A DNA stretch of 64,000 nt from Mycolicibacterium elephantis DSM 44368 (GTDB lineage: Bacteria; Actinomycetota; Actinomycetes; Mycobacteriales; Mycobacteriaceae). Made by a program: the position numbers and the translations under genes. Positions 17,909 through 26,316 of the stretch are shown in pieces; the stretch's first letter is position 1, and each line of letters starts with the position of its first letter. The notes under the pieces are model-generated. The model saw only the letters and a program-made list of their open reading frames with translations, had not been told where the DNA came from and ran no database searches. The DNA lies in assembly GCF_004014805.1 (NCBI RefSeq), contig NZ_ATDN01000012.1:62001-126000 (forward strand), read 5' to 3'.

Positions 17909-18079
17909 CTAGTGCCAGGTCGGTTCGTCGTCGTCGCGACCGCGTTCGTTCTCTTTGTCCTGCGCGTAGCGGATGGCATAGCCGAGGACCGCAGCAATGA
18001 CGAGCATGAGCAGCAGCTGCCAGACCCTCACTGTGACAGGCAGATCTAGAAAGGCCGTCGTGAGGCCGCTGTCGGTCAT
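17909..18079 (-). CDS. 56-residue single-span membrane protein
   Basis: This short ORF encodes MTDSGLTTAFLDLPVTVR, a hydrophobic helix (WQLLLMLVIAAVLGYAI), and a charged tail with DKENERGRDDDEP. It therefore looks like a bitopic inner-membrane peptide with a cytoplasmic acidic tail. Its start overlaps the stop of an upstream 45-codon ORF in an ATGA arrangement, which supports translation. I know no homologue by name. Confidence 0.5.
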   Translation of the reverse strand: MTDSGLTTAFLDLPVTVRVWQLLLMLVIAAVLGYAIRYAQDKENERGRDDDEPTWH

Positions 18080-18213
18080 TTCAGGCACCCGAGTTTATCT
18101 AAGCAATATTTGAAAGTATCGCTCAGGCCATATCGCGAGCGACGGCCAGCTTGAAAAGCGGTACAGGCGCCCCCCGCCGGCACAGCCACGACGAATCCAC
18201 GTTTGCGCATCAT
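18076..18213 (-). CDS. Possible 45-residue peptide sharing the DUF732 gene start region
   Basis: The ORF starts ATGATGCGC behind an AAGGGGGG ribosome site. It encodes MMRKRGFVVAVPAGGACTAF and ends GLSDTFKYCLDKLGCLK, and its stop overlaps the next ORF by 4 bp. The 20 bases spanning its Shine-Dalgarno and start (18205-18224) are identical to those before the secreted DUF732 gene at 20667. It may be a decayed copy of a DUF732 gene start, or a leader peptide. It is too short for confidence. Confidence 0.35.
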   Translation of the reverse strand: MMRKRGFVVAVPAGGACTAFQAGRRSRYGLSDTFKYCLDKLGCLK

Positions 18214-18306
18214 CCCCCCTTGATCCGCGCGAACACCTCGACCATAGACACGGCCACCGACAACTACGGCGACGATGAAGTGCGGAGAGCCTAAATCCGC
18301 AGGTAA

Positions 18307-18855
18307 TCAGGGCTTTCTGGCGAGCAGCCATGCCTCGCCGTCGCCCTCACCCGAGGCGATGTTCTCCAACTGGGCGAACGCGGTCGTCAACTCCCCTGGC
18401 GCCGTCCGGAACCGCCCCGGTCCGGCGCCGACGACGCTTCGCGTCGAGATCGCCAGCAGCCCACCGGGTGCGAGCCGTTCGATGATCGGTTGGTCCAGCC
18501 GCCGGTCCCGGAACCGGTGACAGAGGACGACGTCGACGGGCGGGCCCGCGGGCAGACCGCTATCGAGGTCGACGACGTCGAATCGGCACCGATCGCCGAC
18601 ACCGCTGCGCGCAGCCAGATCTCGCGCCTGGCTGATGGCTGTCGGCGAAATGTCGACTCCCCAGACGTCCATGCCGCGTAAGGCGAGCCACACGCTGGCC
18701 CGCCCTTGCCCGCATGCCAATTCGAGTGCTCGCCCCTTCGTCGGGAACAGGTCTTCGAACGGCGCGAACACGGCCGGGAGACTCACCTCGTCCGCCTGTG
18801 GTACGGCGCGACTTCGGTAGCGCTCCTCCCAGCGATCGCGGTCCAGCTCGCTCAT
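18307..18855 (-). CDS. Class I SAM-dependent methyltransferase
   Basis: The 182-residue protein has the motif I region ALELACGQGRASVWLA, the acidic VWGVDISPTAI (adenosyl binding) and DVVDLDSGLP. It lacks a recognisable substrate domain. The length and start (MSELDRDRWEERYRSR) fit the small tellurite-resistance/thiopurine-like methyltransferase group common in mycobacteria. The substrate is unknown. It is 9 bp from the NERD-helicase stop on the same strand, so the two are probably one transcript. Confidence 0.82.
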   Translation of the reverse strand: MSELDRDRWEERYRSRAVPQADEVSLPAVFAPFEDLFPTKGRALELACGQGRASVWLALRGMDVWGVDISPTAISQARDLAARSGVGDRCRFDVVDLDSGLPAGPPVDVVLCHRFRDRRLDQPIIERLAPGGLLAISTRSVVGAGPGRFRTAPGELTTAFAQLENIASGEGDGEAWLLARKP

Positions 18856-18864
18856 GCGGGCACG

Positions 18865-20523
18865 CTAACTCGACGGCAGGTTCAGCCGCCGCGCGAGGTC
18901 GGGTCCGCCCACGTCCCGGATGAAGCCGGCATCGCCGCACACCACGAGTTGGTCGCGGGCACGGGACAATCCGACGTAGAGCCGCTCGCGGGAGCGGTCG
19001 AACGCGGCCTCCTCGTTGACGACAAGCACCACGGCCCGTCGCTCAAGGCCTTTGAACCCCAACACGTGCCCATAGAACACCTGGTCGGTGTCCCAGAAAC
19101 TGTCCCAATAGGCGCGGTGGCCGGCTTTCTGGCGCTCGACCTGTTCGGGATGACGACTGCCGGTGGTCAACAGCGCGACGTCTTCGGGCCGCCAGCCCTC
19201 CTCCAGGAGCCGCTCGACATGATCGTCGCCGACGTCCATCGCGTCCTCACGGGTGCACGGGATGAACTGCACCGCAGGCCCTTCCCCGCCGAGGTAGCGC
19301 ATCGGATGATCGACAAGGGGCTGAAACGCATTGGCGATCTGGCGGGTGTTGCGCAGATTGTGGTCGAGCAGCAGCGGCACCAACGGCACCGGCGGCGCAC
19401 CGAACCGGTTGAACACCCGCTGGCCCTCGTCGGTGAACACATAGATGCCACCGGTCTCATCGTCCTTGAGTGCGGCCAACAGCGGGTCCCACCAGGCGTC
19501 GGCGAAATCCTGGGCCTCGTCGACGATGATCGAATCGAACCGATGCCCCGGCTCCAGTTGCGTGGCCAACTCGGTCATTTGCAGCGGCAGGTCGTGCTCC
19601 CAGAACTGGACGGTCTCCTCGGTGCGCAGCGACTCGTCGGGCCCTTTCGGGGCGCCCCACAACTTGCCGAGGTCGTGGAACTCCCCGACGTAGGCAGGTT
19701 GCTGGCGTCGCGGCCAGGTGGCGCAGATGCGCTCCAGATACGACGCCAGCCCGTGCGAGTAGCAGACCAGCGCGACGCGCTGACCCTTCCCCGAGAGCCG
19801 GCGGGCCTGCTCCATCGCCAGAAACGTCTTGCCGCTGCCCGCTCCCCCGCGGATTTCCACCCGGTTGAGCAGCTGTATGGCGTCGAGGATCACGGCCTGG
19901 TGCTCGGTCAGCGCGTCGGCGGAGTCCTCGTTGGCCAACGCGCGCGCGACGATACTGCGTTGCGGTAATCCCCTGCCGCTCAGCGCTGTTGAGAGTTGCT
20001 CGATGCCCTCGGCACTCAGCAGCGGACGATCGATTTCCTGTCTGATGAGCACATACTTGAGCTTGTCGACCAGCGTCGACAGGTCGTTGCGGTCGATGAC
20101 CTTCCAGCGCGGGCACTCCGGCAGGGCGAAGTCCGCGGCGATCTCGGCGTTGGGGAAGACGACGACGTGGTCCCAGCGCAGCCGATTTTGGGTCCAGCGG
20201 TCGTCCTTCTCGATGAACTCGCGCAGGGCGTAGCAGGCCTCCCGGGCCTGGCGGACCGGGTTGATCTTGTGCTCATGCCCGCGGCGGCGTTGCCACCAGG
20301 ACTCGCCGTCGTGCCAGACGTCGCCGCCCTTGACCTCCAGGCAGACGATCCCCGCGCCCTCGATCGCGACGACGAAGTCGACCTCGTGGTCCTTGAGGTG
20401 GTCGGTGACGCGCTGGCCGGCGATCACCGCGTCGTTCGGCTCGAGCTGCGCGGTCAGGCACTGGTAGACCCGCCGCTCGGCGGCGTTGGCCAAGCGGGGC
20501 GTTTCATCAGGCGTCATCGTCAT
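18865..20523 (-). CDS. NERD-domain SF1 DNA/RNA helicase
   Basis: The 552-residue protein combines an N-terminal NERD nuclease-related domain (Asp49 in VDFVV, then CLEVKGG with Glu63-Val-Lys65) with a UvrD-like helicase. The helicase has Walker A GGAGSGKT (226-233), SIIVDEAQDF (motif II), LLDHNLRNT (motif IV-like), and GLERRAVVLVV followed by RLYVGLSRARDQLVV (motifs V-VI). It may process damaged or foreign DNA. The start at 20523 gives the expected N-terminus. It precedes the methyltransferase gene by 9 bp. Confidence 0.88.
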   Translation of the reverse strand: MTMTPDETPRLANAAERRVYQCLTAQLEPNDAVIAGQRVTDHLKDHEVDFVVAIEGAGIVCLEVKGGDVWHDGESWWQRRRGHEHKINPVRQAREACYALREFIEKDDRWTQNRLRWDHVVVFPNAEIAADFALPECPRWKVIDRNDLSTLVDKLKYVLIRQEIDRPLLSAEGIEQLSTALSGRGLPQRSIVARALANEDSADALTEHQAVILDAIQLLNRVEIRGGAGSGKTFLAMEQARRLSGKGQRVALVCYSHGLASYLERICATWPRRQQPAYVGEFHDLGKLWGAPKGPDESLRTEETVQFWEHDLPLQMTELATQLEPGHRFDSIIVDEAQDFADAWWDPLLAALKDDETGGIYVFTDEGQRVFNRFGAPPVPLVPLLLDHNLRNTRQIANAFQPLVDHPMRYLGGEGPAVQFIPCTREDAMDVGDDHVERLLEEGWRPEDVALLTTGSRHPEQVERQKAGHRAYWDSFWDTDQVFYGHVLGFKGLERRAVVLVVNEEAAFDRSRERLYVGLSRARDQLVVCGDAGFIRDVGGPDLARRLNLPSS

Positions 20524-20666
20524 CGTGTTCCCCCACGGACTTGCAGGGTAGAACGGTCGGCCGACAAATATGCGGGTTCGCGGTTTCGACGATGCGCCCG
20601 CAGCGAGGCAGCGGACTTGTCGGTGGGTGGGGTTACCGTCGGTTCGGAAGCGCTAATCAAGGGGGG

Positions 20667-21011
20667 ATGATGCGCGGACGTGGGGGAATCGCGAGCGTGC
20701 TCGCGGTGTGCGGAGCAGTGGCGTTGTCGGCTCCGGCGCAGGCCGACGAGTACGACTTCATCGCGCAGCTCGACGGCATGGGGGTGTACTACACCTCGGT
20801 GCTCGACATGATCGACATCGGCAAGGAGTTGTGTCACGAGCTGCGCTTCGGGGTGGCGCCGCCCGCGGTGCTGGGCAAGCTGCAGCGGACGGGGTTCGCG
20901 CCGGCCGAGGCGGCGATCGTGTTGCTGGCGGCGGTGGACACCATGTGCCTGGACGCCAAGCCGGCGGTCGTCGAGTGGGCGCGCGGCATCGGCTACACCC
21001 AGCCGCTGTAG
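20667..21011 (+). CDS. Secreted DUF732 protein
   Basis: The 114-residue protein has a classical signal peptide (MMRGRGGIASVLAVCGAVALSAPAQA, cleavage after AQA) and a DUF732 domain: YDFIAQLDGMGVYY, ELCHELRFG, and a late Cys in DTMCLDAKPAVVEWARGIGY. DUF732 proteins are small mycobacterial exported proteins with a paired Cys and no known activity. A strong AAGGGGGG site lies directly before the ATG. That start block is duplicated at 18205-18224. Confidence 0.85.
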   Translation: MMRGRGGIASVLAVCGAVALSAPAQADEYDFIAQLDGMGVYYTSVLDMIDIGKELCHELRFGVAPPAVLGKLQRTGFAPAEAAIVLLAAVDTMCLDAKPAVVEWARGIGYTQPL

Positions 21012-21063
21012 GGGCGGGTGTGGCGATGTGTACCGGTGGGTTCGACGGGCTGGGGCGGCCGTG

Positions 21064-22035
21064 ATGGCAAGGCGTGGTTCGGATTCCGGCGGCGCGGCGG
21101 CCTTTTTCGGTGTGCTGGTGCTGATCTGGGTGGTTATCAACTACTACTGGGTCATCGTCGGTGTGGGGGCGGCGATCGGGCTGTTCTTCGGGATCCGGGC
21201 GCTGATCCGCCGCGAGCAGGAACGCCGGCTGGCCGCCGAGCGGGAAGCCGAGATCCTGGCGTATCGCGCCGATCGACAGCATCGCTGGGCGCTGCGGGGC
21301 GACACCCGGGGTGTGTACGGCGTCGAGGGGGCGGAGTTGATGAAGTCAATCACGCCTCAGCCCGACATTCCGCCGGCCGGCACGGCCGAGGATGAAAAGC
21401 CCTACGCTGCCATCGCATACACCGCAGAGGATCTCGACGTCCTGCTGAGAGAAAGGCCGACGGGATGGACGTGGGCGGCCTTTGTGTCGGTACTCGTGCA
21501 ACGCTACGCGAAGGTGCGGCCGCGCCTGCGCGATTGCGAGCTGAACTACTCTGCGGCGCCGATTCGGCACCTGCGGAGCGGCTGGGAGGTCGCGGCTTAC
21601 TTCGAGGACTGCGTCGACGACGTGTGCGAGCTCACCGAACGGTTGGAGTCGTTCATGCACTCGCCGGCGTTCAAGGACGTGATCGGCTTTGACGACGAGG
21701 ATCTCGCCGACGCCGACGGAATCCTGCACGTGGCCAATCGGATGATGGACTTTCACGAGCGGTTCGTCGAACTCGCCGAGCGCTGCCGTGATGTCAGCGT
21801 GCCGTCGGCGTACAGCGGGCTGCTGACAGACTGCACACACCTGATGGGTATCCCGCTCGACGGGTTCCGGGCGTGCATCGACGAACTCGTCGAAATCGTC
21901 GAGGGCATGCCCGACGTACTGCGTCACGCACCGAGCGACGATGTCTATCTCGGCGCAGTCGTGCTGGAGATCGTCGCCGACGACCGGCTCATGGAGCGAA
22001 TCTGTAAGCAGATCGAGGCGGCCGCGAGAGACTGA
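21064..22035 (+). CDS. Conserved membrane-anchored protein, unknown
   Basis: This protein of about 323 residues has one or two N-terminal membrane helices (FFGVLVLIWVVINYYWVIVGVGAAIGLFFGI). A basic EREAEILAYRADRQHRW linker and a large cytoplasmic helical domain follow, with two Cys-containing stretches (YFEDCVDDVCELTERL, LAERCRDVS). No enzyme motif is recognised. An ATG at 21028 or GTG at 21061 are alternative starts. It follows the DUF732 gene and is convergent with the DsbA-like gene. Confidence 0.65.
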   Translation: MARRGSDSGGAAAFFGVLVLIWVVINYYWVIVGVGAAIGLFFGIRALIRREQERRLAAEREAEILAYRADRQHRWALRGDTRGVYGVEGAELMKSITPQPDIPPAGTAEDEKPYAAIAYTAEDLDVLLRERPTGWTWAAFVSVLVQRYAKVRPRLRDCELNYSAAPIRHLRSGWEVAAYFEDCVDDVCELTERLESFMHSPAFKDVIGFDDEDLADADGILHVANRMMDFHERFVELAERCRDVSVPSAYSGLLTDCTHLMGIPLDGFRACIDELVEIVEGMPDVLRHAPSDDVYLGAVVLEIVADDRLMERICKQIEAAARD

Positions 22036-22050
22036 CGTCGTGTAATGGCC

Positions 22051-22076
22051 GGACCCGCGGACCGCGCCGCGGGGTC
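22051..22076. terminator. Short GC hairpin between convergent genes
   Basis: GGACCCGCGG (22051-22060) pairs with CCGCGGGGTC (22067-22076) over about 9 bp. The right arm touches the stop of the minus-strand DsbA-like gene. The position between convergent stops supports a bidirectional terminator. Confidence 0.5.
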
Positions 22077-22773
22077 ACTCTGGTGTGTCGAAATTGATGA
22101 CCTTGCCTCGGTTGATCGACACCCAGTCGCGGGCTTGCAGGTACGGGCGGAAAGTCTCGGTGATGGCCTGCTGGTCGGCGGGTGTCTTCGGCCGCTGCAG
22201 CTCGTAGAGGTACGGGAACTCCGTCCACGCGACGACGGCGTCCCACAGCCGCAGCGCCGCCTCACCGACGGGCGGGTCGATGAGCACCGGCCCGAACAGG
22301 CACTGCCCGTCGGGGAAGAACAGCGTCGGCACGCCGTAGCCGCCGGCGTCGACGACGCGCTGGTGATCGGCCAAGACCTCGTCGTTGGTCGTCGGGTCGG
22401 CGATGGCCTGGTCCACCAGGCCGGGATCGAAGCCGAGTTCGGCCAGAAGCGCTCGGGCGACGTCTTTTTCGTGCGGTTTGAGACCTTCGACGTGCAGGGC
22501 GCGGGCCGCGCGTTCGTACCACGCGTCGACGTCGGCCATCGACCGCCGGCGCAACAGCGCGCCGATGCGCATCATCGACCAGCCGTAGGACCACTCCCGT
22601 TCCCAGGGGTGCTTCTTGCCCTCCTCGCGGTTGATCTCCTCGAGGCTGAAGAAGCGCCAGTTCACCTTGAGGCCGGTCTGATCGCGCACCTCGCGGATCC
22701 AGCGCGACGTCTGATACGCGAACGGGCACATCACATCGAAGTGAAAGTCAACGGAGACAGGGCGATTGGTCAC
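22075..22773 (-). CDS. DsbA-family thioredoxin-fold protein (Rv2466c-like group)
   Basis: The 232-residue protein starts [20 protein letters not shown], a thioredoxin-fold active site of the form CPFA. It therefore keeps only the first Cys (C16) of the CxxC motif. The DsbA-type helical insertion and cis-Pro region ([18 protein letters not shown]) follow. Mycobacterial relatives include mycothiol-dependent nitroreductases with CPWC. Loss of the second Cys suggests a monothiol or glutathione-S-transferase-like (kappa) mechanism with mycothiol. The start at 22773 is supported by the fold beginning. Confidence 0.75.
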   Translation of the reverse strand: MTNRPVSVDFHFDVMCPFAYQTSRWIREVRDQTGLKVNWRFFSLEEINREEGKKHPWEREWSYGWSMMRIGALLRRRSMADVDAWYERAARALHVEGLKPHEKDVARALLAELGFDPGLVDQAIADPTTNDEVLADHQRVVDAGGYGVPTLFFPDGQCLFGPVLIDPPVGEAALRLWDAVVAWTEFPYLYELQRPKTPADQQAITETFRPYLQARDWVSINRGKVINFDTPE

Positions 22774-22873
22774 AGCGAAACCTCAGAGTGGGCGGCAGTT
22801 GGTCGCCATCCTGCCAGCTGCTCGTGTCGGAGTCGATGGCCATCGCCCACTGTCGGGCCCGCGGCCTCGGTAT

Positions 22874-23356
22874 TTACAACATGCCGTGGAGATCAGGGAT
22901 CCGCACAGACCGGCCCAAAGCCCGTTCGTACAGCGCGAGCACTCGCGGCGTCTCCCCGGGATCGGCGCCCTCAGCTGATTGGTCCGGCGGGCTTTCGTCG
23001 TCGTCCAGTTCCCAGTCCATATCCAGCAAGCACAGGACCTCCATATCGCGATGGACGCACCTGATGGCTCGCTCCACATCGCACCAGTGCTCGTGCATAC
23101 ACCGCGCTACCAAGCTTTCACATACGGAACCGACGAGCGGAATGTGCTCGACCAGTTCGCCGTCGCGATAGCGCGCGAGGGTCACGTCGCTGAACGCGTA
23201 CCCCGGGTCGTCGGGGTCCACTTCGGTGATGACATGAACGACGCCGACGCCCTCGATCGGAATCTGGGTGTGGATTCGCTGCGGCCAGTCATCCATGTTG
23301 CTGAGACGAGCCAGATCACGGTTCAATGTAGGGTAAATACTGGTTGCTGCCTGCAT
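22874..23356 (-). CDS. Hypothetical acidic protein
   Basis: The 160-residue protein contains IEGVGVVHVITEVDPDDPGYAFSDVTLARYRDGELVEHIPLVG (a beta-rich half) and an acidic tail (DWELDDDESPPDQSAEGADPGE). Third-position G/C is weaker than in the upstream chromosome genes, and it may be the first gene of the accessory region. No family is recognised. Confidence 0.55.
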   Translation of the reverse strand: MQAATSIYPTLNRDLARLSNMDDWPQRIHTQIPIEGVGVVHVITEVDPDDPGYAFSDVTLARYRDGELVEHIPLVGSVCESLVARCMHEHWCDVERAIRCVHRDMEVLCLLDMDWELDDDESPPDQSAEGADPGETPRVLALYERALGRSVRIPDLHGML

Positions 23357-23727
23357 ATAGCTATTCTAGTAACGACCACAGACAATTTCTGTCGCCTTTG
23401 CTGTCTCAGGCGGAGATGTGGATGCGGTCAAGCCGCCGCGCTTCACGCCGGGCGACGTTCGCACCGGTGGAGTGGTGACTTTATATTCGTCCGCGATTGA
23501 CGTGTTCAACGCCAAGATCCTTCGGAGATTCGTGGCGGCACGCCAAGTCGAATGCCCGCAGCGGGACAAGTCAGAGGTATCGCAGGTACGTCCGGAACAC
23601 CGATCCAAAAGGTGCTGGGATGGCCAATCGTCCGGATTCGTACCGTGGACAATCCGCAAGTGCGGCACAGATATTCGCTATCCCAAGTGACCGCGTGGTT
23701 GTACTGCGCCGGACAGCTACCACGGCA
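23357..23727. other. Left edge of the accessory region: no intact gene
   Basis: No convincing gene is seen across about 370 bp with lower G+C. A plus-strand frame from about 23550 reads GWPIVRIRTVDNPQVRHRYSLSQVTAWL (about 23620-23700), resembling the wing of an excisionase/MerR-like HTH. It has no proper start and runs into the 3' end of the opposite-strand nuclease gene. It may be a broken regulatory or recombination-directionality gene. Confidence 0.35.
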
Positions 23728-24513
23728 TCAGCTGCTGTATGACGGTCTTTTCAACTCGAAGCGAACGCTGTAGAGCAGCCATTCACATTTCACGCCAATC
23801 TTCTCGGCCTGCACCTGCACTTGGTCCGCCAACTGCGCGTTGGGTTGGCCGGTGATGATCATCAATCGCGCACCTCGCAAGCCGTCAGCTTCAGCTCGAT
23901 GCTTGAGAGCCGACATGTACTTGGCTGCCTGCGCGACAATGCCCTGGTCGGGCCATTTAGCCTTCAGTTCGATTCCGACGAGTTCCTTGCTCTTGGTGTC
24001 CTCCGCGACCATGTCCGGCCGTGAGCCGGGTGCCAGCATTTTCTCGCGTTCTGTAAGCCGCAAGTTGCGCACCGCTTGGCCTAAGAAGTGTCTGTTCGCC
24101 CAAAGGAAGTGACCGAGCTCGGCTTCCTTCTCGAAAAGCTGACGAGCGGGACGTAAGCCTTCTACCGGCCGCTTGGCGTCGAAAAAGTAGATCCGCGTGT
24201 CAGGCGTGTTGTCGGTGTCCAGGAGGTCGGGACTGAAGTCAATGCCCGCCGCGTGAAGGCGATTGCTGAGCTCGTCAAGGAAAATGCGCGAAGTTCGCTT
24301 GTAGCCAGCTTCTCGAACGAGCACTCCTAGCTTGCTGCTCGGCATATGTTTGAGCAAGCGCGCCGACGCGGGTACGTCTCGAACCCGCCGTCGCGTCTTT
24401 TCCACGAGCCGCTCGATACGATCTTTTTTCGTCAACTGAGCAGCCAATTGATTCTCCTCTGCGCGGTCGGAACGCTTCCAAGTGAATGTGGCAAGCGCTC
24501 GCCGGCAAGTCAA
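23728..24513 (-). CDS. PD-(D/E)XK nuclease-like protein (RecB/NucS type)
   Basis: The 261-residue protein has a helical N-terminal half rich in Lys/Arg and a C-terminal nuclease core. The core shows Asp167 in SRPDMVA, the Glu182-Leu-Lys184 pair in VGIELKAKW, and a QxxxY motif (Q195 to Y199 in QAAKY), the RecB/NucS signature. The last strand MIITGQPNAQL fits this fold. It is encoded in the accessory region next to an unknown gene and divergent from an HNH/helicase pair, suggesting a defence role. The true start may be downstream of 24513. Confidence 0.7.
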   Translation of the reverse strand: MTCRRALATFTWKRSDRAEENQLAAQLTKKDRIERLVEKTRRRVRDVPASARLLKHMPSSKLGVLVREAGYKRTSRIFLDELSNRLHAAGIDFSPDLLDTDNTPDTRIYFFDAKRPVEGLRPARQLFEKEAELGHFLWANRHFLGQAVRNLRLTEREKMLAPGSRPDMVAEDTKSKELVGIELKAKWPDQGIVAQAAKYMSALKHRAEADGLRGARLMIITGQPNAQLADQVQVQAEKIGVKCEWLLYSVRFELKRPSYSS

Positions 24514-24575
24514 CCACGCTGGGGACCGCGGCGTGCCGAGATGAGCCTGGGAGACACGGTTTCGAGCAGCTTCCG

Positions 24576-25023
24576 CTATGGCTGGCCGGTCGTACGGGTG
24601 AGCGCGAGGACGGTGGGATAGATCGAGCGGACGACAACATCAGGGAACTGAGCCAGCAGCGCCATGACAAACGCTGAACGCTTCACGTTGAGCTCGTTGA
24701 GGAGCTCATCGTGGCTTAATTCGCCTTTGATCTTCAAGTTCCAGGCGGCCACGATCATCCACGCCGGAACGAGTTGCGGTGCGGTTTCGAGCCGTCGAAA
24801 CCGTAAGGTCTCGACCCAGACCCCACTCGCATCGAACCGGTCGATCCAGTTCGGTCGCTTGTTGGTAAGTGTGTCGATCTCGGCATGGGCTTCGAAAACG
24901 GCCTGAATTCGTTCGAGCAGATCGTCATCGAGATTTTTCAATCGCGGATGCGTAGAAATTCTGCACCTCCTCGTCTGCCCGGTCGAGGCCCATAAGCCGC
25001 TCGACGTACGACACAGACGGCAC
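24576..25023 (-). pseudogene. Unknown protein, gene split by a frameshift in an A5 run
   Basis: A GTG at 25023 starts a frame reading PSVSYVERLMGLDRADEE, then VQNFYASAIEKSR and a stop. The shifted frame continues LDDDLLERIQAVFEAHAEIDTL and ends with SHDELLNELNVKRSAFVMALLAQFPDVVV. Removing one A from the A5 run (T-run at 24934-24938) joins them as ...YASAIENLDDDLLERIQ..., about 148 residues. It could be a mutation, a sequence error or a frameshift site. Alternatively the second part starts at TTG 24941. Its function is unknown; it neighbours the nuclease gene on the same strand. Confidence 0.55.
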
Positions 25024-25107
25024 AACGGGTTTTCAATCGAGACCCCGTATCGATCGCCAAGATAGCGGGTTCTCATCGTCTATCACCAAGAACTCGGATC
25101 TGCGGGC

Positions 25108-25113
25108 GATAAT
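25108..25113 (+). promoter_or_regulatory. Candidate -10 element before the HNH gene
   Basis: GATAAT lies 34 bp upstream of the HNH ATG (25148) in the 124-bp gap between divergent genes. It differs from TATAAT at one position. No clear -35 is seen, which is common in mycobacteria. The position suits transcription of the HNH-helicase pair. Confidence 0.35.
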
Positions 25114-25147
25114 CTTCTGGTGCGAAACGGTGGAACACTGCTCTTCT

Positions 25148-26236
25148 ATGGGTAATGAGTCGGCCGATCCGCTGCTGCTCGGTCAGCGGGTCGTGGCCAT
25201 CCTCGAAACCGGTCAACGCGACGCCACCTACAAGCTCGCGACCCTGATGGCGCTGATTGAACACTGCATTGAAAACCTACCCGAGCAGGCCACCGATACG
25301 CTGCGGGTGCCGATCCCTGAGCTGGCACACCGGGTGCTGGCGATCTACTGGCAACAAGTTCGCCCCTTCGAGGGACATGAGCTCGCACAACGCAGGACTG
25401 GGAAGAAAACGCGGATCATCGACGCGACCAAGGAGTTGCGCGATGCGGCGCGCACCGGGGACACCGCACTATCGCTGGAGGTCGCGATGTTGCGGGCACC
25501 CAAGGCCTATCAGAAGGCGATCGACAAAATTGTCATCGCACTGGCCAAGCAACCGCTGCCGAGGTTGCAGAAGCTTCCTGGATCGGCCACCAGTGATCCG
25601 TTCTTGTACGACGATTCTTTTCTGGGCGAGAATGTTTCGCGCCGAACGGTGCGCCAGCACGGCGACGCAATTGTGCTCAACCCGGGGGTCGCGCACGGCC
25701 TGGCCCGACTTGCCGGCCTGCTGCGGCCGACGTTGGAGATCATGTGGGTCGAAGACGTGCGGCAGATGAATAAGTTTCTGGACGCGGAAGTGCCCGACGT
25801 GGCGGGGCATCTATTCGGGCGGGAACGAGCAGCCCTGACCGTTGTACGCGACCCATTCAAAGAAGCGTTCGGACCGCACTGTTTCTATTGCGGCACCCAC
25901 CTGCCCGCCAATAATCCGATCGATCACGTGCTGCCATGGTCGCTTGTGGGTATCGACGGGCTCGCCAACCTCGTATTGGCTTGTGCCCGGTGCAACGGCG
26001 ACAAACGACACGCACTGCCATCAGTAGACATCGTCGATCGTGTTCTCACACGGGACCGCGACACCCTCGAGGAGATCGCCGCCGACCTGCAGTGGCCGAC
26101 CCAGCACGAGCGGGTCACTGCGGCAGCACGGGGAATCTACCGCGGCCAGCCCGAAGGAGTCCCAACGTGGGCTGGTTACAAGCAAACCGAGCGGCTCGAT
26201 ATCAGCTTTCCGCCGTGGTGGATAATGACGGGCTAA
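25148..26236 (+). CDS. HNH endonuclease
   Basis: The 362-residue protein has a long helical N-terminal region (ADPLLLGQRVVAILETGQRDATYKLATL, then PELAHRVLAIYWQQVRPF). A C-terminal zinc HNH nuclease follows: C245xxC248, His260 in IDHVLPW, Asn274 in LANLVLACARCNGDK, and C279xxC282. All expected metal and catalytic residues are present. The ATG at 25148 was preferred to one at 25130. It precedes the large helicase gene by 80 bp on the same strand, and I infer that they work together. Confidence 0.82.
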   Translation: MGNESADPLLLGQRVVAILETGQRDATYKLATLMALIEHCIENLPEQATDTLRVPIPELAHRVLAIYWQQVRPFEGHELAQRRTGKKTRIIDATKELRDAARTGDTALSLEVAMLRAPKAYQKAIDKIVIALAKQPLPRLQKLPGSATSDPFLYDDSFLGENVSRRTVRQHGDAIVLNPGVAHGLARLAGLLRPTLEIMWVEDVRQMNKFLDAEVPDVAGHLFGRERAALTVVRDPFKEAFGPHCFYCGTHLPANNPIDHVLPWSLVGIDGLANLVLACARCNGDKRHALPSVDIVDRVLTRDRDTLEEIAADLQWPTQHERVTAAARGIYRGQPEGVPTWAGYKQTERLDISFPPWWIMTG

Positions 26237-26316
26237 ACACCCCGAGCCTATGGCGCCGACGCAACATCCTTCGCGGCGGAGACCGTCGCCGCCGTCCGAG
26301 CCTTTGAGGTCGACCT

